A stretch of 64,000 nt of DNA from Triops longicaudatus (taxonomy: Eukaryota; Arthropoda; Branchiopoda; Notostraca; Triopsidae), in NCBI GenBank assembly GCA_022885665.1, contig JAGQDJ010000040.1:248001-312000 (forward strand), given 5' to 3'. The translations under genes and the position numbers were made by a program. A model generated the notes under the pieces. That model had not been told where the DNA came from and ran no database searches. It worked only from the letters and a program-made list of their open reading frames with translations. Of this stretch, positions 36,371 to 50,600 are shown piece after piece. Numbering within the stretch: position 1 is the first letter of the stretch; the number at the start of each line of letters is the position of its first letter.

Positions 36371-39300
36371 ATAAGTGTCTGCGTGTCGGGTGGAGCAAGA
36401 TGGCCGACGCTGAAGCAATGTGTCACACTTTCTCGTAACCTTTCAGTGCTGTGCTGGGAGTACCGCACTCGGTTGCTTTAACATTCCCATGCGTTTGGAG
36501 TTTCTGTCATCTATTTTTAAGCCAATTACTCGTTCAGTGTGCTCTACATACGAATATAGCCCCTCCCGAAACCAAAACAAGTGTTGTGGGAAGGAAAACC
36601 TGTGGATTTAGTGCATACGTCCCCTCTCCTTGACTGCAAGCGGTCGTCCTCGGTGGAAAGTTATGTCTTTTCTAACCGTGGATTCGAACGGTTATTGGCA
36701 AGTAGGGCCTTTTGTTTAATTACGCTCGCTGTGTTAATGTTTTGTTACGCCTCTTCAATGACCTGACTGCTTTCAACAGATTCCCCTATATAAGACTGTT
36801 TTTGGAGATGGATTAAAACCTTGACGTTATATGATGAAAAGTTCCATACCCGAGTTTCATTTCCTGGTACCACGTGGCTTTATTGTCGTTTAGGAGTGTG
36901 TGCTTTAAGGAAAGTAAATATTGGCGCTGCCCTACGTTAGGTCTCCTGACGAGGGTCTCTTGATTAATAATCCAACGGATCCTCTCTTTCTTCTTCTCTC
37001 GTGAACCGATTCTACCCCTTTTAGCAACCGACGTCGCCTAGTCTTGAGTCCACAACTGAGGTTATTAAAACAGAGGACGCAGTTTGCTAAGGTTCGACTA
37101 GCAAAACAAAGAGGAAAGATGTGTAGTATACTACAATGTCAAATATCACAGTCTTATTTACTTTGCCGTTTGTATAGGATTTGCCGCAGATCAGTCCGAA
37201 CCGGTGGTTTGAAATGTTTCTTTCACTTCACTTATGTCACCCGTTTGTGGGTACTGCGAGGTTTTATTTTGAATTACATTGGCATCAAAAGCTGGGTTTC
37301 ACGGTTGGGTGACAAACCCTTGTCCAATGGCATAAACAAGCGTGGCGATTGTCCAGTCGGACGAGCATGAAAACGGGCCACGCACCCTGGTGTTTCGTCA
37401 AGGGATATTTAGCTGTTCGCTTTTCCAGACATCAAAGAGTCTTCATGTCGTTGAGCAAACGATGGTATTTTGCGGTCTCCACCTCGTCCGGGGACAGAGA
37501 ATTTCGTTCTCTGAGCGAATTGAAAAGTTCGGGTACCGTGAGAGACGCCCAAACGTGAAATCTTGGGAGAAGCTTTTTAGATATCTACTAATTACTCAGA
37601 CAAGGTAAAGTAAAGGCCTGGCACTTGTCGAAAGAGCGCATTACGTATGCAAATGAAGTTTGGGGAAACAAGCCCGGTTTTGAGGGAAGAACGAATGGGA
37701 AAATAAGTAGGGAAGTAACGTTTCTCTTGGTAGTTGCATCTTTTTAAGCATAGCCAGGGGATTCATTCTCCCACCGAGCATAAGCAGGCGAGAAGTGAAG
37801 AGGGAGCCTGATGGGTAAATTGAAGCTGCACAAACAAACGTTGCAAGTTTTTCGGTTTTCTCGGTAAGCGAGAGGTACCGTATTTTGATGAACTTTTACT
37901 TTGGGAATTAATTTAGGGGCTGCGCACTTAGCCAAACTTCGGCATTCTCGCCTGCAATCTGAGATGATTAACGGAGGCCAACAAGAAGAGCCGTTTTTCC
38001 AATCGGAGGGAAGTACAGTCGTTCTGCTTAACGATTTAGTTTCAACAGTTTCCTTGTTTCCCTCCAGGCTTGGGCAAACATCACAAAGATAATACCGATA
38101 AGTTGCACGGTGATTGGAAGTCTTGGAAGTTCTTCTGCCGTTCCTGTGGATGCTATTCGATCGCTTGTGAGGTCTCTGTGTGATTGCTCCCCGCCTTTTC
38201 CTTCGGAAAACTGTCTCGTTTAACTTTTCGTTAACTCGCGCTGAAACTAAAAGGCAAGCCTGGGAACTCACCCGAGTGTCATGTTTAAGTTACATGTGAA
38301 TTAAACTTCGCTTTCAACAAAAATACATTTAAGTTGGGAATGAGAAAGTGAGGGTACAAAAACGAATTCATTCAGAAATGCCAAGTAGCTTTGGCTGGCG
38401 GTTCCCATCGTTTGGACTACGCTACGCGGTACAAGATTAAGGAGGAATGTGTGGTAAAAATGGTCCATTAATTAGGCTCGCCTTTTTTTAGCGACAAACC
38501 GCAAAAGGGCGATGAAGCTTCCGCGTCTGGCTTTTTATTTCAGTGAAATGGGGTGGATATGCTGTGCGGCTAGTTCGGTGGCGTAGAGCACAGTTGGGGG
38601 CTGACACTAAAATCTTTCCAGTGGGCCGTAGGGTCACCCCTTTTGCTATGACAGGCTACATACACGCGTCTTGCACACTTTTGCCGCACCTCAGGCTTTT
38701 CGTAAGGCATTTAGCTTAAAAAAGGAATAGGAAGATTAAAGGTTAATAAGGTTAAAACGTTTTTTCCTTCGAGGAAGTCCTCAAGGAACGCTCATAAAAT
38801 TGGACAAAAAGTGCATACAGAGGTGTTGACTTTCACACATCAATAAAAATCCATGCATCAAAAGCGAAACTGAAGGTCGAGGTAATTAAGGAGCTTCCCG
38901 GTAAAGGTGTGTACTTCGAGAACACTGGTATTCAGCAGGAGAAAATCGTATTAATTATCACATGTAAGGAATATCATGAAACAAATACCAAGAAGAAACA
39001 GAGGTATTGGGAAAAAACTGCGAGTAGTTAGAAATAGTAGTTGCTGATACGGTGTGTGCTGGATAGAATGTTGATGTTTTATCCAATCCGATCCGGGGAT
39101 TCTCGTATTTTCTGAGAAGATAGAGTGGGATCTGAAGGTACTAATAGGATACGGTATATTTGAAAATGAGCAAAAAGGTCAAAATGACTTTCCTACAGTC
39201 ACGGTGCATTGAGGGATTTGGATTCTTTATTAACTAATTTATAATAGCCACGGTACATTAGGAATGGCTGTCTGGCAGTTAGGCATCAAAGCAATAGGTG

Positions 39301-42300
39301 GTAAGGGAAATACTCATTAAGACCTTAAGAATAGTCATATTCATGCCTTCTGCTTAATTTTTATGGAAGTTTTAATTGTTGCGTATAACTAACTGAAAAC
39401 TCTGCTTTCACATTCTTGAGTTATTTTTTAACTTATTTTTAAAAGGTTGAATTACCGAGCCAGAGAATAATAAGGAAACGCACTTTTTAGGAAACTGCAC
39501 ATGTTCGTAAAACGCAATAACTAGAATTATGTAGACAGCCACGCCTGGAAAGAACAATAGTGCAAGCAGAATTAATAGTGTTTTTCAAAATTAAATCTTT
39601 GTGACAAAAAAAGAAGAAGAAGAGTATTGCTTGGGATCTCTGACCCCAAAGGCTACAATGTGTTATTGGTTTTGGAACATTGAAGTCTATTTGGCACTTT
39701 CACTTGGCAACGTAGACTTTTTTACGAAGTCGTAAGTCAAACTAAGGTAAAAAGCGGCTCGCATGCACAGACTTTTCATTTAAGGAACCCAGAAGTGCTA
39801 TGCAAATTGGTTGGGCGGTTTTGACATGAACCTCGTTATGTGAAATTTCTTTCCTTTGCGCGTTTGTTTACTTAAAACTAACGTATTTCTTCCGCTTCTT
39901 TAGTCCATTCTTTACTGCAGTATTTGGGAAAGCCGCAACTTTGAATAAAAATAGAATTTGGTTATGTAGTGCTCTCTATGCGTGTATCGCAATGGCTGCC
40001 GCCTCTGTCACGCGATGTACATATAAAACTAAAACTGTGGGACTTACTACATAGTTAAAAGTATGCTGGGGAAGTTTGATGGCCATACTTTATACTACAT
40101 AATGCGGTCATCTCGCCCCAGTCCGTATTAAAGTCACACTTAAGAAAAAACATATATGGCTCTCGTCTTCAACCTGAACGTAGTTTACAGCTGGGAAGGT
40201 ATGCAGATTAGGAGAATACTCAGTACGCTGGTCTTGGAAGGGAAAAAATAATAATTTGCCCTTTAATAGTAAATTGGACCTTTATCAACTTTTTCGTTCA
40301 AGGATAGGAGAGTTTTTGAAGCTCTAATCGTTCCTTGACACTACAGAGAGTGTGCATGGCGTACCGTCTTCCAGCAGCTCCCTGGGTACACGCAAGTCTT
40401 AATCGACTTTTTTATGAGAGCAAGAGCCTCGTTTGCGGTCGCCTATTAAGAGCCATTCTCATTCCTGGGCACATTTCAAGCTTCAGTATAATTTTTTCTA
40501 CATAATAGAAGGTCCATTACTACTTGAATAGGAAATTACTAAAAAAAGAAGAGGAAAAAGAAAAAGCGACGGAATTATTCATTCAAATGCGTACTACGCA
40601 TATCACTTTGGTAACACATTGTCTTTTGGCTTAAGACTTCAACATTGGAAAAGTAAAGGAAGGGGAGTATTACGCTTATTGTTCCAATTGTGGTGTTATT
40701 CTGTGTACCACAGCAGCAAAGCTAAAATGATAATTTGCTCGAGTCGAGTTTGAAGTTCGTTTCGTCTATTGTAATAGAAGTCGTGAGTGGAAGAGCTATT
40801 AAGACTTCCCTTTTCAGCGCCGTTTATAGTAAATAATGACACGGAAATTTATAGCGCATTTATAGAACTCGCAGCGAGCACGTTCATTATCTTTTAGAGC
40901 TTTTTCTGATGGGCTTCTGCTGGACTTGCGGGCTGTTGAGCTGCCAAGTCTGATTTCAAAAAATTTCGACTCTCTAAAATGGCTTGATTTTCTCCGAAAT
41001 AACTCTGTACTCTCATATAGGTATTCAGATAAAAAGCAGTTGGTTGGTTACGAAGCCTTATCTGTTATTGTTGTTGCAACAAGGAAATAGCAAATTTCGA
41101 GACACCTCAGCAGGCCTATGATGGAAGGATATTCTCAAACACTCTTAAAGAACACATTGTTTTTCCTTTTCTGATTTGCAAACAGTTCTTGTGATGTTTA
41201 TCTTACGATTATGGAAACAGGACGTGGTAACTTGTGCGATTGGAATGTGGTAACTTAACTGTAATTACGCATCTATTCCCCCTTCTTCTGGGAAACATGG
41301 TAGAAAATTTTACCTTTCAAATTTCGGAGCGTCGGGTCAGTCAGCATTGCACTGCCTGAGCGAGAAACAGTGATGGATGAACTGGAGTAGGTTGAAGAAC
41401 GCCCGATGTACGAGCCTACGTTGGAGACGTTGCAAGCCTTTACACTGATAACGAATGTAGGGAATTATTGAGGAGAATATACATCGTAGACATACAGTTT
41501 TCTATAAGATTGACTGCACCATGGAAGCTCTCTCTTTTCTATCTTTCTGGAAGTTATCCACAAATCGCGGTCATTATTTTCCCAGGACGGCCACATTCAT
41601 ATCAGGAGCTGTATAGGGAGCACATGTTACGCGGTAACTATCCTTCAGAAGTTATTTTGCATCGAATCCACCTTTCTGAGCGGCTGCATAAGTCCCGATG
41701 ATCTATCTTTCCTGCAGGGCACGCTTACACTCTAGGATAATTATATGTTCGGAAAACTCAGCTCCACCGAGCCCGTGATGATACGAGTATCGGTTGATTT
41801 CAACCCAACAGGTGAGTCAAAGCGCTCAGCTCTTACAGCCTTCTGTGTGGTATCCAAAGAAGCCGAGGCTGCCTCCTCCTCCCGCCTACTTCCTTTCGTT
41901 GATCATGGTGATGCTTTTGCTTTACTATTAATTGATCGGATCGGATTTTTTTACGCCCCAAAGCATAATTCCATGTCTATGACTTCAGAAAGACAACAAT
42001 ACCTACTTTAGGTTAATGTTTCATTTCTGTTCTAAGCATGATGTTCGACAGCCAGAGATTTAGAGCCTTTTTACGCTGTGGCGTTGTCTGGCCGTCGTAA
42101 AATGTGTCAAGCATGTGCGCGCTACATAACTTTCCTAGCAATAATAGGAGCGTCGCTAAGGTGTTGCGTGCAGGCGATTGCGCAGTATTGATGGCTGTCT
42201 CAGCTTATCAGAATTCAGTATCTTGTTCTTACTAATAGCGCAGTGTTGGAGCCTTGGCTCTGAAATCGAAGAAGCTTGCCGAGTCGTAGCGCCATTTACC

Positions 42301-45300
42301 ATTCAACCATGACGTTCCGTGTTTAAAGATTGCTTAAACAGTTGGGCAAACGGGGTGTGATGGTAAAGCGAGGCCGAGGGAAAAGGCGAGGCTGAGGCTT
42401 GCATGTACTAATCTTGAAAGTAAATGCTGCACCTGTCTTGTAGCAATTGTTTGTTGTTAAGCCCAGAGAAGCGAATATAAAAGTGTTCTTCGAACGTAGG
42501 AAAAACAAGGGCTGGTTTCGTTTTTCTCGAGTTTTGGGAGATATGCAAATGGATATACCGACATGCGAGCTCCGCATCAAGAACTCAACTCTCTTTACAA
42601 CTTATCTTTCCGTAGTAATCGACTGTAATGGATGAAAAGATGATTCTAAAGCTACTTGGCTCTTCGCGGTTCACGTCCCAAGTGAGTTTTTATCCAGTTT
42701 CTCAAAGAATGAAAAAGATGAACACGATATGCATTACCAGCCTAATGTTCCTCCTCTGATTAACATATACAAAACGGATATTAAAACAAGACATTTTATC
42801 CTGAAAAAACTTTTAATTTTGTAAAGGAGCCACTGTAAAAGTTGCACTCAAGCTTGGAACGAAAATGCGGGATCAGGTCGTCGGTTGGTTCAAGTTTCTT
42901 TGCGTGTAACTGGCTATGATACAACCTTAATTACCTAAGCCCGCTTTCTTTATGCTTTTGAGTTACTCTATTATCTTATTATGACTTATTTATAATAACC
43001 AGTTACTAGTATCAAGGTTAGATTTATTTTGGTAGAGCTGTTATTGTTTTGTTTCAATATTATTGTTTTCGGTTTTGTAATTATTTACATGATAACAAAG
43101 CTGTTTTTGGGACGTTGTCTGAGAAAGGTGCCTTTAATAACTTGCGCTGAGGAAAGGATGCGAAGCTTGGTTCTAGCTTGTCGGGTTTTAATGAGACTAA
43201 TGAGACAGAAGTTGTAGCTGCATCAAGGGCCAATTGGGGCTGATCATGTGGCGTAAGAGCAAATACAAGGGTCATTAGAAGCGTATGTGTAGGTGCTCGG
43301 GTGGTGGGACTCTTGCGCTCTGAATGGGGGGCTAATTAAGGAAGCTAGCTATTAGAACGTTACCTTGATTTTCCCAACCACTTCAGTTTGGACCCCCACT
43401 CGTCTTTCTCAACAGTTTGTGTGTGCTTTCGCATTCAAGTTGTAGGAAAACCTAAATACCACCCCCCTTCTCCCTTACTTTTCTGCTCCGCACCAACTTA
43501 GCATGCCTTTCCCCTTGTAAAAACCCCACGTATAGCATTTGGCATTAGCAAGCAGTCAAATCTGAAGTGGTTGCTCGGTGAAGCAGCAGGAGATCATGGC
43601 TTAAGTCACGCCCGTTTTCGATCAGAACTAGGTCTCTGACGACCCATCTTGGCTCATTTGGAGTGACTTGACTCTTTAAGAACGTTGTCTGACCCTTTTG
43701 GAAAGCCTCAGAATAGACTCTACCGAATAGGTCGTGGCTTGCAAATAAGGGGTCGACTCTATCCAGTTATTTACTGAGACGTGCAACGGATCACAGATAT
43801 AAATAAAAACGTCCAATCTTTGAGAAAAGCCAACTGCTTTACCCTTCATTTTTCAAAATCTCCGAGGGGAAGTGAGACTTTGGCTAAGAACTGGAGCTGG
43901 GCTCAGGAGGAAGGAGGAGGGATGGCTGAGGTACACAGGTGATTTATGGGCGCATTCCGTTGTGTTGGTCATGCTATTGTTGCACACTTTTCAAATTTGG
44001 TGGCTGCCGCTACCTTAAGTATACATCGTAAGATTTCCTCCCCGAGTTCGTTTTTCCCAAACTTGGGAGCTTGACTAATGGCTAAATGACGTATGGTAGG
44101 GGAAAAAGGTGAAGGCGTAACCTTGGAACTAAACCATCGTCCACGTGCACAAGTAGCTTGCTCAAGCCGGGAAATTTTGCAGTCCAGGAATCTTATTGGC
44201 TCATTCTTTTTGTTAATAGTTATTTTTAACCATGCTAATGCTGCTAGAATTAAGTTATAAAATTTACTTTTTTCCTCATTTCGTTACCGCGCAGAAAACG
44301 CAAACACAGGATATTATGCCCTCTGGATTAAGGTTTATATGGCAATAATTCTTGATACGCAAGCTTCACTGGCATTTTATTGGTTACTTTTAGGGAATGA
44401 TCCAGCTATGGCATCTGCAATTTCTCTCAAGAGTAAATGAGAATCACGAAAGTTACTGTACGAATACAAACGAATGATGGAACGTATGCGGTGTATACTT
44501 CACTTGTACACTGGATCAGTTCGGGTGATTTGCGGCAAAAAGCGCGAAAACAACGTTCCTTTCCTCAAAAAACAAGTAGTAACTTGATCTCGAATCTGGT
44601 ATCAGTAACCTTATAGATTGACAGCTCTTGTAGAGATGATGTCAAGCGCTGTGCAAGGTTTCGCACGCGGATTCGAAACGAGACAAAAAATGGGACACGT
44701 TTCTTTCAGGGATCCGATCGCCGTAAGCCGCTAATGCAACGTAATGGATGAACATGGTTCACCCTGTGGCACATGTCGTTACCGTAAGAGGAGTTGAAAG
44801 GCTCATCGAGGGGTTAAAAGGTCTAGTAGGGTTGGATGAGGGGAAAGGGGAAGCTTTGCTTTATTAAGATCGCTTTTAATTGCTTTCAATAAGCCTGAAC
44901 ATGCAACACAGTTGGGTAAACATGGTTGGATTGCAGTTGCAACTTTCCCTGGCGGTCTTTTTTTTCAACCAAGTGATGTTTGCTATGCAAATGAAGGGAA
45001 AGCATTAAAGCGAGTCTTAACTGTGTCCCTCAATTTACAAGTCTCGCAAAAATGGCAAAAAAGAGGAGCAAAATGAGGAAGTGAAAGAGCGACTTCGGAA
45101 GTGTCGAAGCCGATGATAATGAAGGGAGCCCCGGAGTATGTTTTGGGTCTCATCTCCCTTTCAAAACACCATTAAGGCTGAGACAATAATTATATATTGG
45201 CGAGCAATTAGCGTGTTGTTGAAGAACACTAAAGATACAAAAACAGGGAAGAGCATGCTTTAATAGACATTCTGCGGATTTTAAACTGTGAATTTTGCCT

Positions 45301-47690
45301 CAAAACGGTTTCTATGTTCCCGAAACAGTAAAAAAGAGTTCACATGTAAAAAAAAAATACAAACTTCAGTTTATTTCTTAGTTCTTCAGTTTGCCCTTTT
45401 ATACGAAATAAGAGAAAAGTTTCGGAAAATGTTCGAAAGTACTACTTTGTCCTGTGTACGGTATCTTTTTTTCCCAGGGTTTTATGGGAGGAAGTCATCT
45501 CTGATATTTTTACGTGTATAGCGAAGAACATGAAATTTTACGTCCTAGGACAAAAGTGAGTGGAACTAAGGTTTAAGGCTAGTTATTCATTTTAATTTTC
45601 TTGGCAAACGTTGGGTAATAAACATACGATTTTTTTTTGCCCATGTATTGTTGAAAGGAAAGGAGAAGGGAAGGTAGACGAAGATTAGTGCGTCACGGGT
45701 TGGCTAATGGAACGAAAACATTATTCTGGCCAAAATTTACCTTTAACTTCAAAGTGCGCGAAAATCTGCTTGGAATGGGTAGATAATTTATTTCCAGAAA
45801 AAAAGTTTTGCGGTCCGTCTCTCCTTGAGTGGCAATTTGCAGTAAAAAGCAAGCAAAAGAGACCATTGGGAAAGGAACGGCATTAAAGTTTAAGTGAAAA
45901 GTAAGATGAGTTTGACCTCGCATTAAAGCTGTTATTTCGCACGTTTTGCTCAAGTCTCTTTGCCAAGATGGGCTTGTCGTTGTCTTATGTAAATGAGAGT
46001 AGCTTACTATTATCAAACCGCAGTCTTGTTTCCTGTTTACGGTTGTTGCCGTCATCAACAACCCTTACCTTTTCACATCAAATCACCTTCATCATATTTT
46101 AGGTGCATTTTTTTTTTAAATTCAGAAGCGCGCTCTAGGAGTTCGGTACTAACCGACAAGGGTTGAAAACCCGGCGCTGACAGGTGTTTGGTATAAAGCC
46201 GGACCGATCGTGATAAGGGCGTTCTCACATTTAAATGCTCAGTGTTCGTGTCAACAGGAGAAAATGTTGTAGATCGGAACTTTTATGGGTTGTTATCTCG
46301 CGGAACAAAGAGGTCAAGAGCTACGTGAACAATGCAGTATGTGTGGAGAACCAGCCATTTTCGGGGGGCTACAACCCTGCTTCTAACCCTGAGTAATCAT
46401 GACGGTGGCAAATCCATCAAGGGGCTGTTGCCTTCGACTTTACTTTTGAGCGCGCGTGTCCCCTGAAGCTCAACGTACATTCTGTAATCTTTTTAAACGC
46501 GCAAGAAAAAAATCTGATTCCAATCCTGACGAAGCTTATGTCTAGAAAACAACGTGTGATGGACTACTTTTTTTAGTTTCAGCAGGTGTCTAGCATGGGT
46601 CCGTATTCTAAAATTGGAGCTTTCCTTCGGTGCCCAACATGTTGATTGATCTTTGTGCTAGAAAAGCTGCAATATTTCGAAGGAATTTGCCTTCTGTAAT
46701 TTTTATGTACTTTTCGTATAATGGTACACTGAAAATTCTTAAATTGTCTCAGACGTTCGTTAAGGTAGAAACTTTCCTTTTAGAAATTTAATTTAGATGT
46801 AAGATAGTGTGTGCTCTTGTGTTCCCTGATTAATTTTACCCAGTTGGCAGTACTTTGCTGTCACCTGTGCAAAATGTAAAAAAGCAAGAAAGTGTAACGA
46901 AGATGGGATAATTTTGGTTTGGATTACTGAATAGACAACAATGAATCATGGAAGAAGAAAAAGTGCATTCTTTTGCACAAAAATTGCGGCGAAGAAGATA
47001 GGCATATCCCATAAGTGTTACTTCTGTCTGCCCCCCAAAACAGAACGTAGACTGCTGTCAAGGTAAATTTATGGTTCATAACGCGGCTTTTACCGTCCGT
47101 AGAACGTTTCGTCTTCTGGTGCACTTAAAACAGTTCGAAGGGTTTTGCTTATGGTCTCTTAAAAAAGTAACCACGTCTTTGTAATTTCGCTCATGTAGTA
47201 CAAGTGAAAGAAATGTTTATTTCTACGAATGCTGTGATTTCTTTTACTTTGCGTTAATAACTGTCATGGTTTGCCGTATTCTGCTTTAATAATAGATGAC
47301 TGTAATTACAAGTCAGGACAATTCTTGTAAAAAGACTTCAGGTTGGTTCGCACGCCAAAGCGAGTTTCCATTGTGCAATCCTCCACTATTGTGTCGGACA
47401 GTAGCTTTGTTCTACATAATACATATACGGCAAAAAAGTGTATTACAATAGGGGCCGAACTGTTTGTAGTACGTGCTGCATTGATTAACTGATGTAACGC
47501 GACATAAGCAAGGTAAAGCTTTTTTTTGTCTTCCGTACATGGGAACAAAGACTTTGGTAGCAGCACATAATTCTGTTAAGCTCTTATACGTTGAAATCGC
47601 TTTTATAAAAAAAGGCGAATAGATAACCAAAGAGGCTAGGAAAGTTTTAATGCTCTAATCTGACAAAAGAAAAAAGAAGGGAATCTCAAC
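36371..47690. other. Gene-free stretch with a possible first exon near 36401 and an unassigned ORF
   Basis: The segment around 36400 has AAGATGGCCGAC, resembling a YY1-type start-site element. The interval 37000-38300 is somewhat richer in GC and holds a 175-codon open frame on the - strand (38271-37744) with a GTG start and no internal Met. The remainder is AT-leaning with many stops. No gene was recognised. Confidence 0.45.
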
Positions 47691-50600
47691 GTTTTATTTA
47701 TTTATGGAAGGGATAGACGAGAATCTGAAATGTAAGGTATATTGCCATGAAAAAGCGGGATCCACATGTCGCGCAGCTTTAAACGATAAAAAGATTCCTT
47801 TTTTGTCTCCCCATTGCGTAAACTTCAAACACCTCCCCGTCTGTAGCACCAAAGAACCTGTTTCTTCGTTATTGCTGGGTGATGATTAGGAAAGATTGTT
47901 TTCTATATAGCAGCTATAAGCGCCTGAACTACTAGAAGTTCAAGGTAGTACTTTGAAAGACTTTCAGCTTGACACGCATATATATGTTCCCCGGCCATAG
48001 TTGAAATGAGAGACTGGAGAATGTCGGCCGACCAACATAATAGCACGGTCATTATCATAGCCACTGTATGACTCCCACCACCCACCCCACTTTCCCCACT
48101 TTTTTTGGAAACATTATTTAATGCTCCCGAAGGCTTCTGTGTAGATCAAGTCTTGAACGCTGCCTTACGTTATTATTTCTGCAGCTTACTGTAAGCTTAG
48201 CAAAAAGCTTCTGGTCTTAGTGTTGGTCATTTGCCACTCAACATCTTAACCAAGGGGATATCCTTCGGCCCCAGCACCCGTTGCCAAATATGTTTAAATA
48301 ATGGTTATTCAACTCTAATCTTTCTTGAGCAAAAACTAGTACATAAAACCCATGTCAAAGGTTGAATAATTTCTCACCGAGTATTGTAAACATCCCTTAC
48401 GAGTTTCTTGTAATATCCACAGGTATCTTTTAATCGACAAGGCGAACGCCAATAATTTGTGTTATCTCTAACACTTCCTGTAGGACTAACTGCAGTTTCT
48501 GTTTTATATCATATTTGGGATTTCTGTTTCCATAGTTATTTTAAAAACCGTTACATCGTGGTTGAAATGGTCTCCGGAGAACCTAAGTTAAAACATATAT
48601 GATTTTTGTATGAGCTATTACGTTCTTTCAAGGAATTTTTCTACGTTTGGTTTCAGCGGTTGGGAATTCTCATTATCTCATGCGGTGAACCCAATCTTTT
48701 TTATTGTTACCTTTTTTCCCAATAGTTTCGTGTGAGATGTAAGAATTGGTGCATGGGAGACCGAAAACAAGTTCAGGTCGTGAAATTATTATCACCAAAT
48801 TTTCTTCTGTGAAGTTTTCTGGGACTATGGGGCGTCCTTTTTCTCGTTTGTATTTTCTTTCTTTGCAGTGAAAGTGGTAGGGGGGAACGGGGGGTTGGCT
48901 ATTGTTTGCTCGATTATTGTCGAAGACAAAAGCTGGGTCTTTATTGTCTTTGCTTTGTATGGAGAAAAAGTCATGGCTTTAACGCCTAGGAAATTTAGTA
49001 GGCTCGTACTATTTGAATTACACGTTGAAAAGCTTGATCATTTACAAGTTTTGGAGAGAATAATGGCATTGTTCGGCGGTTTGGGAACGTTGGGAGGTAT
49101 GAAACCTAAGGTTTAGTGCGTAAACATTTTTGAAAAAGAAATAATTTTGAAAAAGAAATTAATAGCGTACGATTCTTCGCCCGTTTTCGGACGACACAAG
49201 AATTTTTCAGTTAGACTGTTGCTGAGGTTTTTATAGTACCACCTCCAAAGAGGTTTTTATAACCAATAAGAAATTGCTTCCTCATCATGGCATTACGACA
49301 GGGGCGGTCACCATTAGGGCTACTTAAAGCCAGGTAATTATACCGCGGGTTGAAGATTTTTCCTTTTTTATTTTCTTGATTGAAAGCTTCGATTCGGGCA
49401 GAGGATATGGTCACACACACAACGCCAAGCTTCGTACGGAAAACTTCGGTACCCAGCAGGAAATACTGTTCGTGGATATAAAAATGGAGAGTTGTGGAAA
49501 TTAAAATGCGAAAAAGAAGGGGGAAAAGAAGGTCAATGTCGAGTTCAGGAGCAGTTACTTGAATTTATGGTGATTGCCTCTTTGGGGCTTTGGACGCTTG
49601 TGAAGTCCATGATGAAGCCCGCACAAACTCTTATGGGCACCTCCCGCGTGAATTTTCCTTTCCAAAACTCTTTGCCCCAACGTAACATTTATTTCGAAGA
49701 AGCTCTCTTCGCTTGAGTAACTGGGCAGATTTAAGTTTTGGAAAAGAAAAAAAAAATAATAAAAAAAAGACTTTGGGGAGAGTAAAAAAAGGAGTAGAGA
49801 TGAGTAAAGTGGCTAAAGGAAAAGCGCAGTTGGTGGCCCCTCCCTATGCTGCATTGGACATTTATTTAGACAAGTCATCGGGGAAGCTTATTAGGCAAAT
49901 CAGCATGTGGTTTTATGACCATAAATTGCTGCGTTCATGACTCTGGGCTGCCGTTATGTAATGCGCGGTTATGCTCCAGCGACTGCAAGACACATATAAG
50001 CCGTCTTGCCATGCTTTGACCAAAATTATGGTGCAAGCTACTTCAGGTTGCCTACTTCAACTTCGACGTCTTGCAAGTAGTAGCTGCAAATTTAAAAGGA
50101 GCCTTAACCGGGCTCATCTTTTTTTGTAACTTGAAAGTTGATTAGGAATAGGTGATACGAAAGGGTCCCGTCCAAGTAGGGACTTACACGCGACCATTGC
50201 TAATCTCCATTTATTATGGGCTTTTGGACATGCTTAGTAGAGCAGGACCTGAAAAGCGTGTGCGGTGCAAGGAAATCTGACGTAAAACCGAACGATGATG
50301 TGCTCACTGAGCTTTGGAAATCAGTGGGACATTGTGGCTTGTTAGTTGTACTGAAACAAACTTCCCGCGATGAATTTGATCCACGTGTAGTATTTTTAAT
50401 TATTTTAACGTATTTTTATTTCCTTAATTATTCTTATTGCTGTTTTACTTGTATGTACTTTGTTTCCTTTTTATTTTACGTCTCGTCTCTCATTTTTATG
50501 TTCAAGCTAATAGCTATTTTATTATTATTTTCTCATTATGATTTACCTTTTTTTTAACCAAGCGGTTTTCGTTCGTTGTTAAGTTACGTCACATCTCTGC

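Noticed and set aside
36675..36700. Possible tRNA T-arm (GATTCGAAC) on the - strand
   Set aside because: The pairing is a 5-bp palindrome around a 10-nt loop, not a 5-bp stem with a 7-nt loop, and no A box lies at the right distance.
47704..47889. 61-codon ATG frame with five cysteines as a secreted peptide
   Set aside because: No signal peptide and no known cysteine pattern.
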